In this document: positions 40,364 to 51,532 of the stretch, piece by piece
Numbering within the stretch: the first letter of the stretch is position 1
How the letters are laid out: the number at the start of each line of letters is the position of its first letter
Assembly (NCBI RefSeq): GCF_016801865.2
Contig: NC_068939.1
Coordinates: 146,454,105 to 146,518,104 of the forward strand
DNA length: 64,000 bases
Reading direction: 5' to 3'
Source of the DNA: Culex pipiens pallens
Lineage: Eukaryota > Arthropoda > Insecta > Diptera > Culicidae
Made by a program: the position numbers and the translations under genes
The notes under the pieces: generated by a model
What the model was told of the DNA's origin: nothing
The model's database searches: none
The model's input: only the letters and a program-made list of their open reading frames with translations

Positions 40364-43300
40364 CTAATCTGAAGCACCGAAGCGCTCCAGAAGCCGGTCG
40401 TTGTCCACGGTCGGCAAGGGTGCCAGTTTAGAAACCGACCGCTTGAAGACGGCTCCAGAACCGGTCTTCACGTCCACGACACGCACCAGCGCGTCCATTC
40501 CGGGGTAAGTCTCGACGATGATGCCGACCTTCCAGGTCTGCGACGGGAGGTTGTCCTCAACTAGGAGGACCAGCATTCCGGGCTGCAGGTTGTGCGATTT
40601 CTTGGTCCACTTCGCACGGTTCTGCAGACTTGTTAGGTACTCTCTGGACCAGCGGCCCCAGAAGTCCTCACGAAGCTTGTCCAGGTACTCCCAGCGGTTC
40701 AGACGGTTGTCCGCGACACCGCTGCGGGAGGGCTTGGCGACAGGACGCAGCGGCCTGCCGAGTTGAAGATGCGCCGGAGTTATCGGAAGAGGATCTCCGG
40801 GGCTGTCCGACAAGCTGAAGAGCGGCCGAGAGTTCAAGACCGCTTCAACGTGCGTCAAGATGGTAGCAAATTCTTCGAAGGTAAGCACCGCGTTCTGCAG
40901 CGTTCGTTTCAGGTGTGTCTTGACGCTCTTCACGCCCGCCTCCCACAATCCGCCGAAGTTGGGAGCCCTGGGCGGGATGAAGCTCCACTCGATGGCCTTG
41001 GGCACGAGCAAATCCTGGATTCCGCGCTTCAGAAGGTCCTGCTTGAAGAGCTCGTGCATTTCGCGCAAAGATCGTGACGCCCCGACGAAATTCGTCGCGT
41101 TGTCGGAAAAGATCTTGCGCACCATGCCTCGTCGGTTGACGAAGCGATCCAGGGCGGCCAAGAAGGCCTCGGTTGTCAAGTCTGACACCAATTCCAGGTG
41201 GATGTTCTTGGTGACCAGACAAACGAACACGGCGATGTAGGCTTTGGTAAGTTTGGGTCTGTACTTGCCTTGTTTCACCGTCACAGGTCCAGCGTAGTCC
41301 ACGCCGGTGTACTCGAAGGGGGCGGCAACGTTCACTCGTTCCGCCGGAAGCTGTCCCATGAACTGTTCAATCCTGCGTGGGTTGGCCTTGAAGCACTGCA
41401 GGCATTTGCGAGTCACGTCGCGCACTACGTTGCGCGCCTTCAGCGGCCAGTACTGCTGTCGAACGATGGCCAGGAGTCCGGAGGGGCCGACATGCAGGTT
41501 CTCCACATGCAGCGCTCGGACCAGCAACGTAGTCACGTGATGACGGGGCAGGATCACGGGATGCTTGGCCTCGTACGGGAGGCTCGAATGTTCCAGACGT
41601 CCGCCGACTCTCAGCAGACCGTCCTCGTCGACGATTGGTGCCAGGCTCGCGAGCTGGCTGGATACTTGTTCGGTCTTCGCTAGGTAAAACTCATCTGGTA
41701 AGGCTGCCATTTGAATCGACCAGATGATGGACTTTAACGCCGCTCTAGTTTCAGGTACTGTCACGTAGGCGCACGTTGTCCTTGGTTGTCCAGACTTCTT
41801 GTTCCTGCAGTTCTGGACGAATCTGCGCACGTAGCAGATCACGCGCTGGAGTTTCCGGAACTCGCCGAACCGTTTGAACACCGGCATCTCCTCGACGACG
41901 GTGACTTTGTAGACGATGGCTACCAGCCCTGGCAGCTCGTCGTCCTCGAGTTCGGGGGGTTCTTCAGGAACGTAGGCAACGCTCGTCAGCGGTAGAAACC
42001 CCTTCCACCACTTCGGACACCGACTCAAGAGTTTGGGACTCATCCCTCGAGAGACGATGTCTGCCGGATTGTCGGCTGACCTCACGTAATTCCATCGGAA
42101 CTTACCTGTGAGGTTGAGGATCTGGATGACGCGGTTGCGCACGAAGGTCACCAGGAGATTCGGATCTTTCTTCAGCCATGCGAGCACAATCTGGCTGTCC
42201 GAATACAGCTCGATGACGGACAGCTCCAGATCCAGCGTTTCGATGACCTTCACGACGAGCCGCGCAAGCAACAGCGCTGCACACAGCTCCAGGTTCGGCA
42301 CGGACAGCTTCTTCAGCGGAGCCACTCGGGATTTCGCGCACAACAGGTTGGCCTCGGCCGACCCATTCCCGCGGACGCACCGCAGGTAGACGTTGGCCCC
42401 GTAGGCAACGGTCGACGCGTCAGCAAACCCGTGCAGCTCGTGCAGAACCGTGTTGGGCACCACGACGCATCGCGGCACACGAATATCGTTCAGCGCTGTT
42501 AGAGACTCTCGAATCTCGAACCACTCACACAGAAGCTCTTCGTTTAGTTCGGTAGCCCAGTCCATCTTGCTGGCCCACAACTTCTGCATGAACACTTTGG
42601 CCAGCACGATGACTGGGGCTACGAAGCCCAGTGGGTCAAACACTTTAAGGATGTCCGAAAACACTTTCGTCTTCGAGACTGGTTTGTCGTCGCACTCTTC
42701 CAAACAGTTCACAAAACGAAACTCATCCTCATGTGGGTCCCACAGGACACCCAGAGCCTTGATGGCTTCGTTCGCACTATACTCTTCGATCGGTTTCGGC
42801 TTCTCCTGATCTTCTTCAGGCACACACTTTAGCACTTGCTCTGAGTTAGAGCACCACTTCTTCACTGGGAAACCTCCCTCTTCCATGATCTTCTTCACTT
42901 CCAGCACAAGTTTCGCTGCTTCCTTCTCGTTGCTGGCGCCGGACAGCATGTCGTCGACATACATGTCCTCGATCACGATCTTGGCGGCAGCAGGGAACCG
43001 GCCTTTCGCCGACTCCGCCTGCTCCACCAGACACCGCGTCGCGAGGAACGGGGCGCTCGCCGTTCCGTAGGTCACGGTGTTCAGCTCAAGCACTCGCAAG
43101 CGCTCGTTCGGGTTCTTCCTCCAGAAGATTCGCTGGTACGGTGTATCGCTCGGATGCACCCGCACCTGCCGATACATCTTCACCACGTCGGCGGTGAATG
43201 CGACCGGATGGCGACGGAACCGGAGAACGATGGAGAACAGGTCGTTCTGGACGGTCGGTCCCACCTTCAGCACATCGTTCAGGGAGTACTTGCCGGCCTT

Positions 43301-45799
43301 GGCGCTGGCGTCGAAAACCACCCGCAGCTTCGTGGACGAACTGGACGGTTTGAGCACAGCGTGGTGCGGTAGGTAGTACTTACGCACTTCTGGTGGATCT
43401 TGTTGCTCATAAATCTCCTTGCAGTGACCCAGCGCCTCGTACTCCTCGACGAACGCCGTGTACTGCTCTCGGAGTTCCGGGTTGCGCGACAGACGGCGCT
43501 CCAGCAGGTTGAATCTCCTCAACGCCTGGACTCGGTTGTCGCCCAGCTCAAGAACCGTGTCCTTGAACGGCAACTGGGCGACGAAGCGGCCACTTTCGTC
43601 ACGGCCGTGGGTGCCGCGAAAGTGTTCTTCCACTTCCTGTTCTTCATTGGTTTGCAGTTGCTTGTCTGCAAGTTCTTCGACCAGCCAGAACTTCTCGATG
43701 GCGTTGTTAAGCTGATCCTTCAGCGTGATGTTCGAGTGGACGACTTGGCAACTCAGCTGCTGGAACGGGTCGTACACGCCGGTCACAATCCAGCCCAGAT
43801 CGGTTTCACGCAGAGTCACGGTGCCGTTCGCCAGTTTCACTCGATCCGTTCGCAGCAAGTCCCACACGTAGTTCGACGCCATGACTAGGTCGATCTCGTG
43901 CGGCTCGCTGAACTTCGGGTCTGCCAGGAACACGTCGCTCGGGATGTGCCAAGCAGCTGTATCGATTCTTGCCGACGGGATCCGTCCCGTGGGCTTGTCC
44001 GAAATCAGGCACGAGATGTTGTCTTGGAACTGACAGTACCTCGACGAGAAGGTAAGGTTGACTCCCTTCTTTGCTTGCGTCTTCACTGCGTTTGCTCCAA
44101 TGACCGTCACGCTGCATTTTTCGAAGGTTAGGCCAAGGGTTCGAGCCATCGCCTCCGACAAAATGTGCGCCTGGGAACCAGAATCCAACAACGTGCGGCA
44201 CGGATGGAATCTACCGGCCTTGTCCGCCACGTTGATGATCGCTGTCTGCAGTAGAACCTGCTGGGGCGACTTCAGCGCTCCGCTGCTGAAGCACGACGTT
44301 GCCTGCTGCTCGTTCTCGTCGCTCACTTCCGGCGCACTCGTGCCACTAGGACCAGCCTTCACGCTGGCGGCCGACGGCGCCTTCGCTGATACCGGAGCCG
44401 CTTCTGGCTTCGGCTTGGTTTGCTGCTGGTTCTTCTCCTGGTGCAACAGGCTGTGGTGCTTCTCGCCGCACTTGCAGGATCGGTCCGACGGACACTGTCC
44501 CACCCGGTGACCCTTGCGCAAGCAGTTGTAGCACAGCCTCGCGTCACGCACCTTCGACCATCTCTCCGCAACACTCATGCCGCGGAACGAGCCACACTTG
44601 TAGTTCGCGTGAGACCCGTCACACAGATCGCACTCCGCCTCGTTGGAGGTCGCGGCTGCCGAGGTGATCTTCGCCGATGGCTTCGAGGACTGCACCGCCT
44701 TGGGAACTGTCGACCGGGCAGCAGACGACGCAGGGGCAGCTAGCTCGCACCGTTCCAGGATGGCGCACCGCTGCTTCAGGAATTCGATCGTCTGCGCATA
44801 CTTCGGGAGTTCACCCTTCTTGACGGTAGCTTCCCACTGCTCACGAGTCTCACGATCCAAGCAAGACGACAGAATGTTGACGACGAACAACTCCGATACA
44901 CCCAGCAGCTCCTGCTTGTGGTACCGTAAGTTCTCAACGTGTCTCGAACACTCCTCGTACAGCTCTCGCAGCTCCTTTGACGACTTCTTCGCCATCCTTT
45001 TTAGCTGCAAGATTCCGTTGATGTGGATGTCGATGATCAGGCGTTGGTTCTCGTACCGGTCCTCGAGGATCTCCCACGCGTGCGCATAGTTGTTGTCCTG
45101 AAGCGTCTTCGTGTCGATCATGCCCGTCGCCGCACCCACCAGAGACTTGTCCAAGTAGTGCAGCTTGATGGCGTCCGAGTCTGGCGAGTTCTTCATCAGC
45201 TCCAGGAACATCGACTTGAACTTAGGCCAGTTCTCGTACTGGCCGTCAAACGTCGGAATCGGTGCACGCAAGGGCGTCTGCTGGACAATCACCTGCTGAC
45301 CAGCCTGTCCGGCAGGGACGACCGCTTGGACACGATTCGGTGGTGCTGTGAGCTCAACGATCTTCTCAAGCACCTCGTCGTAGAGCTGCTCGAAGTCCAA
45401 GAATCGTGCTGTGTTCTCGTCCTTCTGCTCTTCCGACAACTTTGCATCCATGATATCGTTGTTAAGGCTGTTGTACTCACCGTAGTACTTTTCAGCGTTC
45501 GCCTTGCAGACTACGATCCGCGATGCTGGGATTCCAGGCTGACCGAGGACAGTCCTGACCCGCGTCAGCTTGCCCTTCACATGTCCGCGCCTGTTCAGCA
45601 ACGCCTGCACTTCCTCGTCCGCCATTTTCCGCTTGCTCTCCGCGTGCCGTTGCTTCGGAGTCAGCGGAAGTTGAACCACCACGGGCTTACGGTCTTCCGG
45701 TTCCGGTTTCTTCTGAACACTTCCTTCCTGCCCAGATTCCTCGCCTTCTTCCGGTTCTACTTTCGGCTCGGTGTTCAACCCCAGGAAACTACGCCACAT
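40364..45799 (-). CDS. BEL/Pao Gag-Pol polyprotein (1811 aa)
   Basis: Single uninterrupted frame. Gag: charged N-terminus, DUF1759-like region about 180-350, then zinc-binding knuckles at 390-402 and 423-436 (CYNCLRKGHRVGQC). Protease: LLDSGSQ at 537-543. Reverse transcriptase about 820-1000, with FTAD at 868-871 and YVDD at 947-950. RNase H: FADAS at 1125-1129, E1171, YSDS with D1201, and the D1243/D1247 region. Integrase: HHCC zinc site (H1431, H1436, C1466, C1469), core D1501, D1566, E1620. DUF5641-like C-terminus about 1700-1795. All catalytic residues appear intact. Gag and Pol are in one frame, as is usual for BEL/Pao, so no frameshift is needed. Large antisense frames across this region are shadows. 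Confidence 0.97.
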   Translation of the reverse strand: MWRSFLGLNTEPKVEPEEGEESGQEGSVQKKPEPEDRKPVVVQLPLTPKQRHAESKRKMADEEVQALLNRRGHVKGKLTRVRTVLGQPGIPASRIVVCKANAEKYYGEYNSLNNDIMDAKLSEEQKDENTARFLDFEQLYDEVLEKIVELTAPPNRVQAVVPAGQAGQQVIVQQTPLRAPIPTFDGQYENWPKFKSMFLELMKNSPDSDAIKLHYLDKSLVGAATGMIDTKTLQDNNYAHAWEILEDRYENQRLIIDIHINGILQLKRMAKKSSKELRELYEECSRHVENLRYHKQELLGVSELFVVNILSSCLDRETREQWEATVKKGELPKYAQTIEFLKQRCAILERCELAAPASSAARSTVPKAVQSSKPSAKITSAAATSNEAECDLCDGSHANYKCGSFRGMSVAERWSKVRDARLCYNCLRKGHRVGQCPSDRSCKCGEKHHSLLHQEKNQQQTKPKPEAAPVSAKAPSAASVKAGPSGTSAPEVSDENEQQATSCFSSGALKSPQQVLLQTAIINVADKAGRFHPCRTLLDSGSQAHILSEAMARTLGLTFEKCSVTVIGANAVKTQAKKGVNLTFSSRYCQFQDNISCLISDKPTGRIPSARIDTAAWHIPSDVFLADPKFSEPHEIDLVMASNYVWDLLRTDRVKLANGTVTLRETDLGWIVTGVYDPFQQLSCQVVHSNITLKDQLNNAIEKFWLVEELADKQLQTNEEQEVEEHFRGTHGRDESGRFVAQLPFKDTVLELGDNRVQALRRFNLLERRLSRNPELREQYTAFVEEYEALGHCKEIYEQQDPPEVRKYYLPHHAVLKPSSSSTKLRVVFDASAKAGKYSLNDVLKVGPTVQNDLFSIVLRFRRHPVAFTADVVKMYRQVRVHPSDTPYQRIFWRKNPNERLRVLELNTVTYGTASAPFLATRCLVEQAESAKGRFPAAAKIVIEDMYVDDMLSGASNEKEAAKLVLEVKKIMEEGGFPVKKWCSNSEQVLKCVPEEDQEKPKPIEEYSANEAIKALGVLWDPHEDEFRFVNCLEECDDKPVSKTKVFSDILKVFDPLGFVAPVIVLAKVFMQKLWASKMDWATELNEELLCEWFEIRESLTALNDIRVPRCVVVPNTVLHELHGFADASTVAYGANVYLRCVRGNGSAEANLLCAKSRVAPLKKLSVPNLELCAALLLARLVVKVIETLDLELSVIELYSDSQIVLAWLKKDPNLLVTFVRNRVIQILNLTGKFRWNYVRSADNPADIVSRGMSPKLLSRCPKWWKGFLPLTSVAYVPEEPPELEDDELPGLVAIVYKVTVVEEMPVFKRFGEFRKLQRVICYVRRFVQNCRNKKSGQPRTTCAYVTVPETRAALKSIIWSIQMAALPDEFYLAKTEQVSSQLASLAPIVDEDGLLRVGGRLEHSSLPYEAKHPVILPRHHVTTLLVRALHVENLHVGPSGLLAIVRQQYWPLKARNVVRDVTRKCLQCFKANPRRIEQFMGQLPAERVNVAAPFEYTGVDYAGPVTVKQGKYRPKLTKAYIAVFVCLVTKNIHLELVSDLTTEAFLAALDRFVNRRGMVRKIFSDNATNFVGASRSLREMHELFKQDLLKRGIQDLLVPKAIEWSFIPPRAPNFGGLWEAGVKSVKTHLKRTLQNAVLTFEEFATILTHVEAVLNSRPLFSLSDSPGDPLPITPAHLQLGRPLRPVAKPSRSGVADNRLNRWEYLDKLREDFWGRWSREYLTSLQNRAKWTKKSHNLQPGMLVLLVEDNLPSQTWKVGIIVETYPGMDALVRVVDVKTGSGAVFKRSVSKLAPLPTVDNDRLLERFGASD

Positions 45800-46224
45800 C
45801 CGCCGGGATGCAGCTCACTTTTCACTTTTTCTCTTCGGATTCCAAGATGGCGGCGCACGCTCTCTTCTTGCCGAACACTCTCTTGCTGGCGTTTTCAAGA
45901 TGGCGGCCCACGCTCTTTTCACCGAACACTTTTTCTGCTCGAGTAGCAACGCTACCGTCCACGCAACGTTCTGCTTCGGTGGCCAATCGCGACCACTGTC
46001 CACACTTCGCACTACCGGCGGCCAATCCAACCTCTTCCGGTGCACTGTCTCGCGCGTTGCTGGAACCTCCACACAACCGCGTCACTTTCACGCTGTTCGG
46101 GCCACGTGAAACGCCCTCCGGGATTAGCGACTTCCGGACACTTCACTCCTCGCGACACTCCGGAATTCCCCGATTCCGACGAACTTACCGATAGGCACTG
46201 TCTATCCGGTTCGTAAGGGCCAAA

Positions 46225-46606
46225 TGTTGGGGCCAAATCTCCCAACTAGATCTTCGGGTGGACTGTATAAGGTTTCTCCGGGTGATCAAAACACTTTGCG
46301 GAATTCTCTTTCCTAACAAAAACTTTTTATTCCGATCACTATGTACAAAGCACGTCTTTACTCAAACGCGTCGCGAACTGGAGTGAAAAATCTCCACTTC
46401 TCTTTCTCCTTCTCTCCTCCTTCTGCTCGTTTGCGCGCGCATCCGTTGCGCGCCAATTCCCACCTTCTCGATCGTTCCTTGCGTCGTCGCAGGCGGCGAC
46501 GAGGGGTGTCGCGTTGGTGAGTCGATCGCAGCAACCAGTGTTGCCGATCGAGCTGGTTTTTTCACTTGACATCAAACGTTTGTTGAGGACGGAAGCGTAG
46601 CTGACA
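46225..46606 (-). repeat. BEL/Pao 5' LTR
   Basis: 382 bp, identical by eye to 39958-40339. In element orientation this is the promoter-bearing LTR. The leader from 46224 to 45800 is ~425 nt. Two bases inside, TGGCCCTTACG may be the primer-binding site, but I cannot match it to a specific tRNA 3' end. Confidence 0.95.
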
Positions 46607-46611
46607 AATAG

Positions 46612-46740
46612 TTTTCATCAATATATACCCTACAATTTTGCCAAAGATACCAAATCGATCCTAAAATTCTTCCAAAAGGTACAGCTTTTTGAATATTTAC
46701 GTACCATTTTTGTATGGACAGCTGTCAAAATTTAACGGAT
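46612..46740. repeat. Fragment of fold-back family A
   Basis: Carries ttttgccaaagataccaaatcgatc and catttttgtatggacagctg in two blocks, as in the right arm of A elements. The BEL/Pao insertion sits at its left edge. Confidence 0.6.
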
Positions 46741-48275
46741 TTCGAGTTTCGATTATCCGATGTTTCGAGAAACTGAAGTTTCTATTATCCGAAGTGAAAT
46801 TAGGCCAAGGCCTTCGGATAATCGAGTCTGGACTGTATATTCTTTTGAGAAAAAAAAAAAAAAAAACTAGAATGCTAGCAATGTCTGTCAAAGTGTGAAA
46901 GTGCAAACCATCGTCGTATCTCAATCAAAATTTGTCGAAATCCACATTGCACTTAGTTCCAGTCTAGGGAGGGGGAGAGGGGGGGGGGGACCATTTTACA
47001 AAAGGCACACATACAACTGTGATGCTCTCACGATCTTTGTTGTATGTGTGACCCTAGCTCACATTCGGTTCGTGTGCAACAGCAACAGTGGCAAAGTAGA
47101 AGAAGAGCCACATTTTATGATGGGATGTTATGATAATGATGATAGCAGCAATAACAATAATAATAGTACACATAGTAGTGGTAATATAAAACTCAATTGA
47201 ATGGAACCAAACAGCAATAACCGGGCTTCAAATATTCAACATTTCATTTCATTTCCCAACCACTTTTGTGTTGTGGTGTGAAAGATTTTGCGCTGTTAGA
47301 GTGTGTGTGGTGAGTTTTTTTTGTATTTAGTCGAATGAAAATGGGTTGTGTGCGTTGCAGGGTGCATAATTTCTGTAACGTGATTGCTACTCTTTGAGAA
47401 TTGTTGTTTCTTTGTTGTTTTGTGTTTTATGTTTTATGAATTAAAAAAAAAACAGATAGATTTTTGCAGAAATTCTAGAATTTTCCACCCGGAACAATTT
47501 CAGCACCGCCAGGAATCCTCTTGTGAGGGAAGCGTCAGTTGTTTGTCGACCATTGTGTGCTGGAAAATGGTTTTCCCGAAACATTAATATCCTTGCGGCA
47601 AACTATGATCCTTGCCAATCATCTGCACCGAGATCAGACCAGCCCAGGACGGGGTTGGCTCTTTGTGTCTGTTGCGCCATTAAGGATCAGAACTGATTGT
47701 TTTGCCTTTCGGAGATAGATAGCTGAGCTTGAGTATTCTGTCGCCAAAGCCGGTGTCAGAACACGGTGAAAAGTGGTGTCACAGACAATTAGACTCTCTT
47801 TTTTGATTTTTTTAAACAAGTGTTGAAAAACTTGAAAGGTGTATATGCACTCCAATGAAACCTTGATAATTATTTAAAAAAATCAACATAAAATTTCCTG
47901 ACATCTCTGCGGAAAGCCTCCTCAAAGGTGTAAACAACAGTGTGTGGCATAATGTTGAAGCTTAGACCAGATAGAACCAAGCTCGGGGATGTCGTGGAAA
48001 CGGACAAGGTCCCAGCAAAGGACACCCAAGCCACGAGATCATCCTCATCATCCGAATCAGATGCGTTATTCAATTGTATGAGCAAGTTTGCCTCGGGGAG
48101 CTTGGATTCCATTTAGCGCTCAGAAACGGAACCCCTTCAGATTCTGCGAAATTGTTGACGCTGATGTGCGTCCATTCGACATATTTGCTGTCGGTGAGCC
48201 ATGTAAGATGAGTTGCGATAGGGTTGTCTGTTTATTCTAGGGTTTTAAGGATTTTTTTAGATTCTTTAAGCAAAA
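46741..48275. other. Unassigned sequence
   Basis: Near 46760-46830 there are several tatccga/tcggata motifs and a tcggataatcgagtctggactgtat stretch in two parts, reminiscent of a DNA-transposon terminus, without a matching opposite end. A purine run lies at 46967-46990. Trinucleotide-like AAT/AGC clusters lie at 47140-47180. No gene recognised. Confidence 0.4.
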
Positions 48276-48491
48276 AACAACAAACAACAAACAACAAACA
48301 ACAAACAACAAACAACAAACAACAAACAACAAACAACAAACAACAAACAACAAACAACAAACAACAAACAACAAACAACAAACAACAAACAACAAACAAC
48401 AAACAACAAACAACAAACAACAAACAACAAACAACAAACAACAAACAACAAACAACAAACAACAAACAACAAACAACAAACAACAAACAAC
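48276..48491. repeat. AACAAAC heptamer array (~31 copies)
   Basis: Essentially perfect tandem copies of a 7-bp unit, caacaaa in register. Because 7 is not a multiple of 3, all three frames on each strand read as a 7-residue repeat, which explains the NNKQQTT and CLLFVVC frames. It shares the AACAA core with the 20.6-22.7 kb satellite. Confidence 0.97.
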
Positions 48492-50609
48492 AGTTTTTTT
48501 AAGCGAAATTTAAATAAATTGTAAGTCCTAGCTGTTCTACTATTTATTTCAAATATTTATCGTCCAAAAGGACCGCAACTCTCCGTACCCACCCTACATT
48601 AATAGGAAGAGATAACCACTGACAATGGCCCACCCAAAGTTCGCAATGATATTTGCCTACTCATAACATCAGTCCCAACTGGAAATCATATTGGACAATA
48701 AGTCCACTTGTGTGTGTGTGTTGGCAACGTACATGTGTTTGTGTGAATCTGCACACACACACACACACACACACTCCTTTTCCTCGGCAAATGGATATCA
48801 GATGAAATGTTTGTCTTCGGGCTAAAAACTGAGCTTGTTTGTCACTCTTCGGTGCGAGACACGGACCGAAAATGAATTTATCGTGAAACAATCCAAGTGA
48901 GGGATGATCCACCACCACTTTGACTGACAGGCGGTTGATGCCTTACATCGGTCGTTAATGGAATGTCTTGAGAGGTGACGCGGTTTTTGAGTAATCTTCC
49001 ACCCTTGACAAGTTTGAACGATTTTCGCTGAAAGGGGTGGTGGTTTTGTGGTTGAGGGTGGGGTATCCACTTTTGGCCGATCCTTGAAAGTGTTTTACCC
49101 TAAATATGGCAATTAGTTGGAGCAAATTAGCGGTACCTTTGCAAAGTTTGTACAAATATCGTACAGAGTTTCAGTTCGCGTTGCAACCAACTTTTGGAAT
49201 TGTGCAATTCTCTGGAATTTCGCTTTTTTAATTTTTGTTTGTGTAAAATTATGTTTCATTTCAATAACGAATCATAAGAAGCATTTCTATTACATACAAA
49301 AGAATAAAAACATTGTAAGTTAAAAGATTATTGAAGACTTAGTAAAGGATTGCACAGTGAGCACAAACGGGTGAAAAAAACGGATCTTCTGATGCCGTCA
49401 CTTTCTGCCTTTCAAACGGGAGGGTGATGTGTCCTATCCCTCGCCTAGACCAGACCGAAATCCACGACAAAGCTGTCAGACCAAATCTGTAAAAAGTAAA
49501 CAATCTTGGGCTTTGACTTAGGTGCACACAAATCAAGAAAAGATAATTTTAAAAATTATTTTATTTTTACAATTTAATAACTGGTTTTGGGTATATATTG
49601 AATTGATGTAGTTTTCTACACTTTTAAAGTATGTAATTTGAATTGTTTCATTGAACTAAGAAAAAAAATCAATGTTAATTCTGAATGTTACATCATTAAA
49701 AATGTAACACTTTTGTACGTTATCAATCATTTAAATTTAAATGAGATTTGATGTAATTTGCAACAAATCAAACGTAAAAACATGATTTTACGTGTGATAC
49801 AGACGATTACATCGAATCTTGTGGTTACATCAACCAAGTTACATGTGATTCATAATTTCCGTGTCGAGAAAATTATTGAAAAAAAAGCCGCAGTGTTAAA
49901 ATCAATTAATTCAACATTCTTCCAAAAGATCTTTAAATACTTTCTTATCATTTTTGAATGGTCCCTGTCAAAACGCCATACGAAACTTACGCCAAAATCA
50001 AGAAAATCATTTTCTTTTAAATAACTCAAGTTAAACTGAATGTTGATGGTTGTTAGCTGGAGAGGCAAGTTAATGTTTAACATAAGTTTTGCGAAAATCA
50101 ATCAAAACAGTTCAAACTGTCAACAAACTCATTCTCCCTTTTCTGAGTTAGTCTATAAATGTTTGCAATCACACTTTTAAAATATATGAAGTAACTTGAG
50201 CCTCTTTCAGTATTTTGATGAAATCGTGCAAAAAGTGGTATTAAAATATCAAATAATCGATTCATTTTTAATTTAATACATTTCAAATGTCTAATTTAGT
50301 ATTGTGATAAAAGTTTTGTATGGAATTAACATCGTTACATTCAAAGGAAGTTTTTACATTTAATCCAATCACAAGCATGTTGACAAAAGCTGATTTTTTA
50401 AAACAACAAAATTGCATTAGGACTTCTCCATAAATGAAAATGAAATCTAAAAATGAAATTCATATCAGAGAAATTTATTTATTCTGGGAGGTTCCAGTGA
50501 CTATCAATATTTGTATTTCTACTAAGGCCGTGGCAAACATTTTTCAAAGTTTATGTCACCACCATTTCCCCGATAAATAGGTCCAAAAAATCATGGACAT
50601 AAAAAAATT
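48492..50609. other. Unassigned sequence
   Basis: Contains an (AC)12 microsatellite at 48751-48775. From 49590 to 50360 it is AT-rich with several gttacat/atgtaac motifs on both strands, possibly a degraded inverted-repeat element. No gene recognised. Confidence 0.4.
48751..48775. repeat. (AC)12 microsatellite
   Basis: Uninterrupted CA dinucleotide run following gtgtgaatctg. Confidence 0.95.
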
Positions 50610-51532
50610 CCGTAAACTGGGGTGACTTTGATAGGATTTCAATTTGTTTTTGGAATATATTCCAACAGGTAAGGTTTTACTCAAGATTATTATTTTTAAA
50701 ACATGTACTGGGGTAGGCCACACAAAGTCCATGCACTATTTTGGAAAAAAAGTTTTTTCAATGGTGTTTAGAAAAATAGTTACGTTAAAAATTCTTAGTT
50801 TAAATTCCGGGGTGACTTTGATAGTCATAGTTTTTGTTGTTAAAATCATATTTAAGATGTTCAAACTTTATTTGTACGTTAAATGTACCATCACTGAAGT
50901 TGCTGATATTGTTTTTAAGAAAAAAAAATCAATGTTTATATTTAGTTAACTAAGTTTATAAGCTTTTTAACAAAATAAATATTAATTTTAGGTAAAAAGT
51001 CGGAATTTTGCCTGAAATTAGTAAAAACTAGTTTTGTTTATAAAATTATCTATTTATATTGCATTTCATGTTGAATTCGAAGCACTAATCACAAGTTTTC
51101 ACATTTTACATGAAATTTGTTCAACTGAAATTGCCTATAAATTCGGAGATTTTTTTAAATTGTGTTTCAAAAACACATATTATTTATTATTTACAAACTT
51201 ATTTTACCTTCTCCTAGTGGAAAATTTTCCAAAGAATCCGAAAATGCATTCCGTTTTCCGATTCAAAATCATGTTCATTGAGAAAATCATGACACTTTGA
51301 GAAGTTGAAAATAATGACTTTCATCAACATTTTCTTAACTAGAGTTAAGTAACTTTTTAAACTTTTCAAAATTTTATGAAAAGTTCTTTTTGAGGTTCTT
51401 TGAACACTTCTCTACCACGGTCAGAATGATTCTAATCAATTCCGTACGTATTTTAATTGTACTCTTCATTTTGCGGAAAAATCGCAAACCTATCAAAGTC
51501 ACCCCGGCTATCAAATTCACCTCGTTTTACGG
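50610..51532. mobile_element. TA-target MITE E, copy 2 (inverted, 923 bp)
   Basis: Reverse-complementary to 32604-33537 along its length, beginning CCGTAAACTGGGGTGAC and ending caccccggctatc...cgttttacgg next to TA. The left flanking dinucleotide is TT rather than TA, so one end has mutated or is ragged. Confidence 0.75.

Larger units (their letters stand above)
39958..46606 (-). mobile_element. Full-length BEL/Pao LTR retrotransposon
   Basis: 6649 bp bounded by two 382-bp LTRs (TG...CA) and a perfect 5-bp duplication AATAG (39953-39957 and 46607-46611). One open Gag-Pol frame lies on the minus strand. The order protease, reverse transcriptase, RNase H, integrase and the DUF1759/DUF5641-type ends place it in BEL/Pao. 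No env-like ORF is present. LTR identity and the intact frame indicate a very recent, potentially active insertion. It landed beside a fragment of family A (46612-46735). Confidence 0.97.

Noticed and set aside
45023..45946. 307-codon plus-strand frame, plus other 90-160-codon frames over 40.5-46.2 kb.
   Set aside because: Antisense shadows of the intact BEL/Pao Gag-Pol frame, caused by its high G+C and codon bias.
46755..46835. Terminus of a pogo/mariner-like transposon (tcggataatcgagtc).
   Set aside because: Only one end-like motif is seen and no matching inverted end nearby, so it is mentioned only as a possible fragment.
48224..48502. 92-residue NNKQQTT repeat protein and its antisense CLLFVVC frames.
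   Set aside because: Automatic consequence of a 7-bp tandem repeat lacking stop codons.
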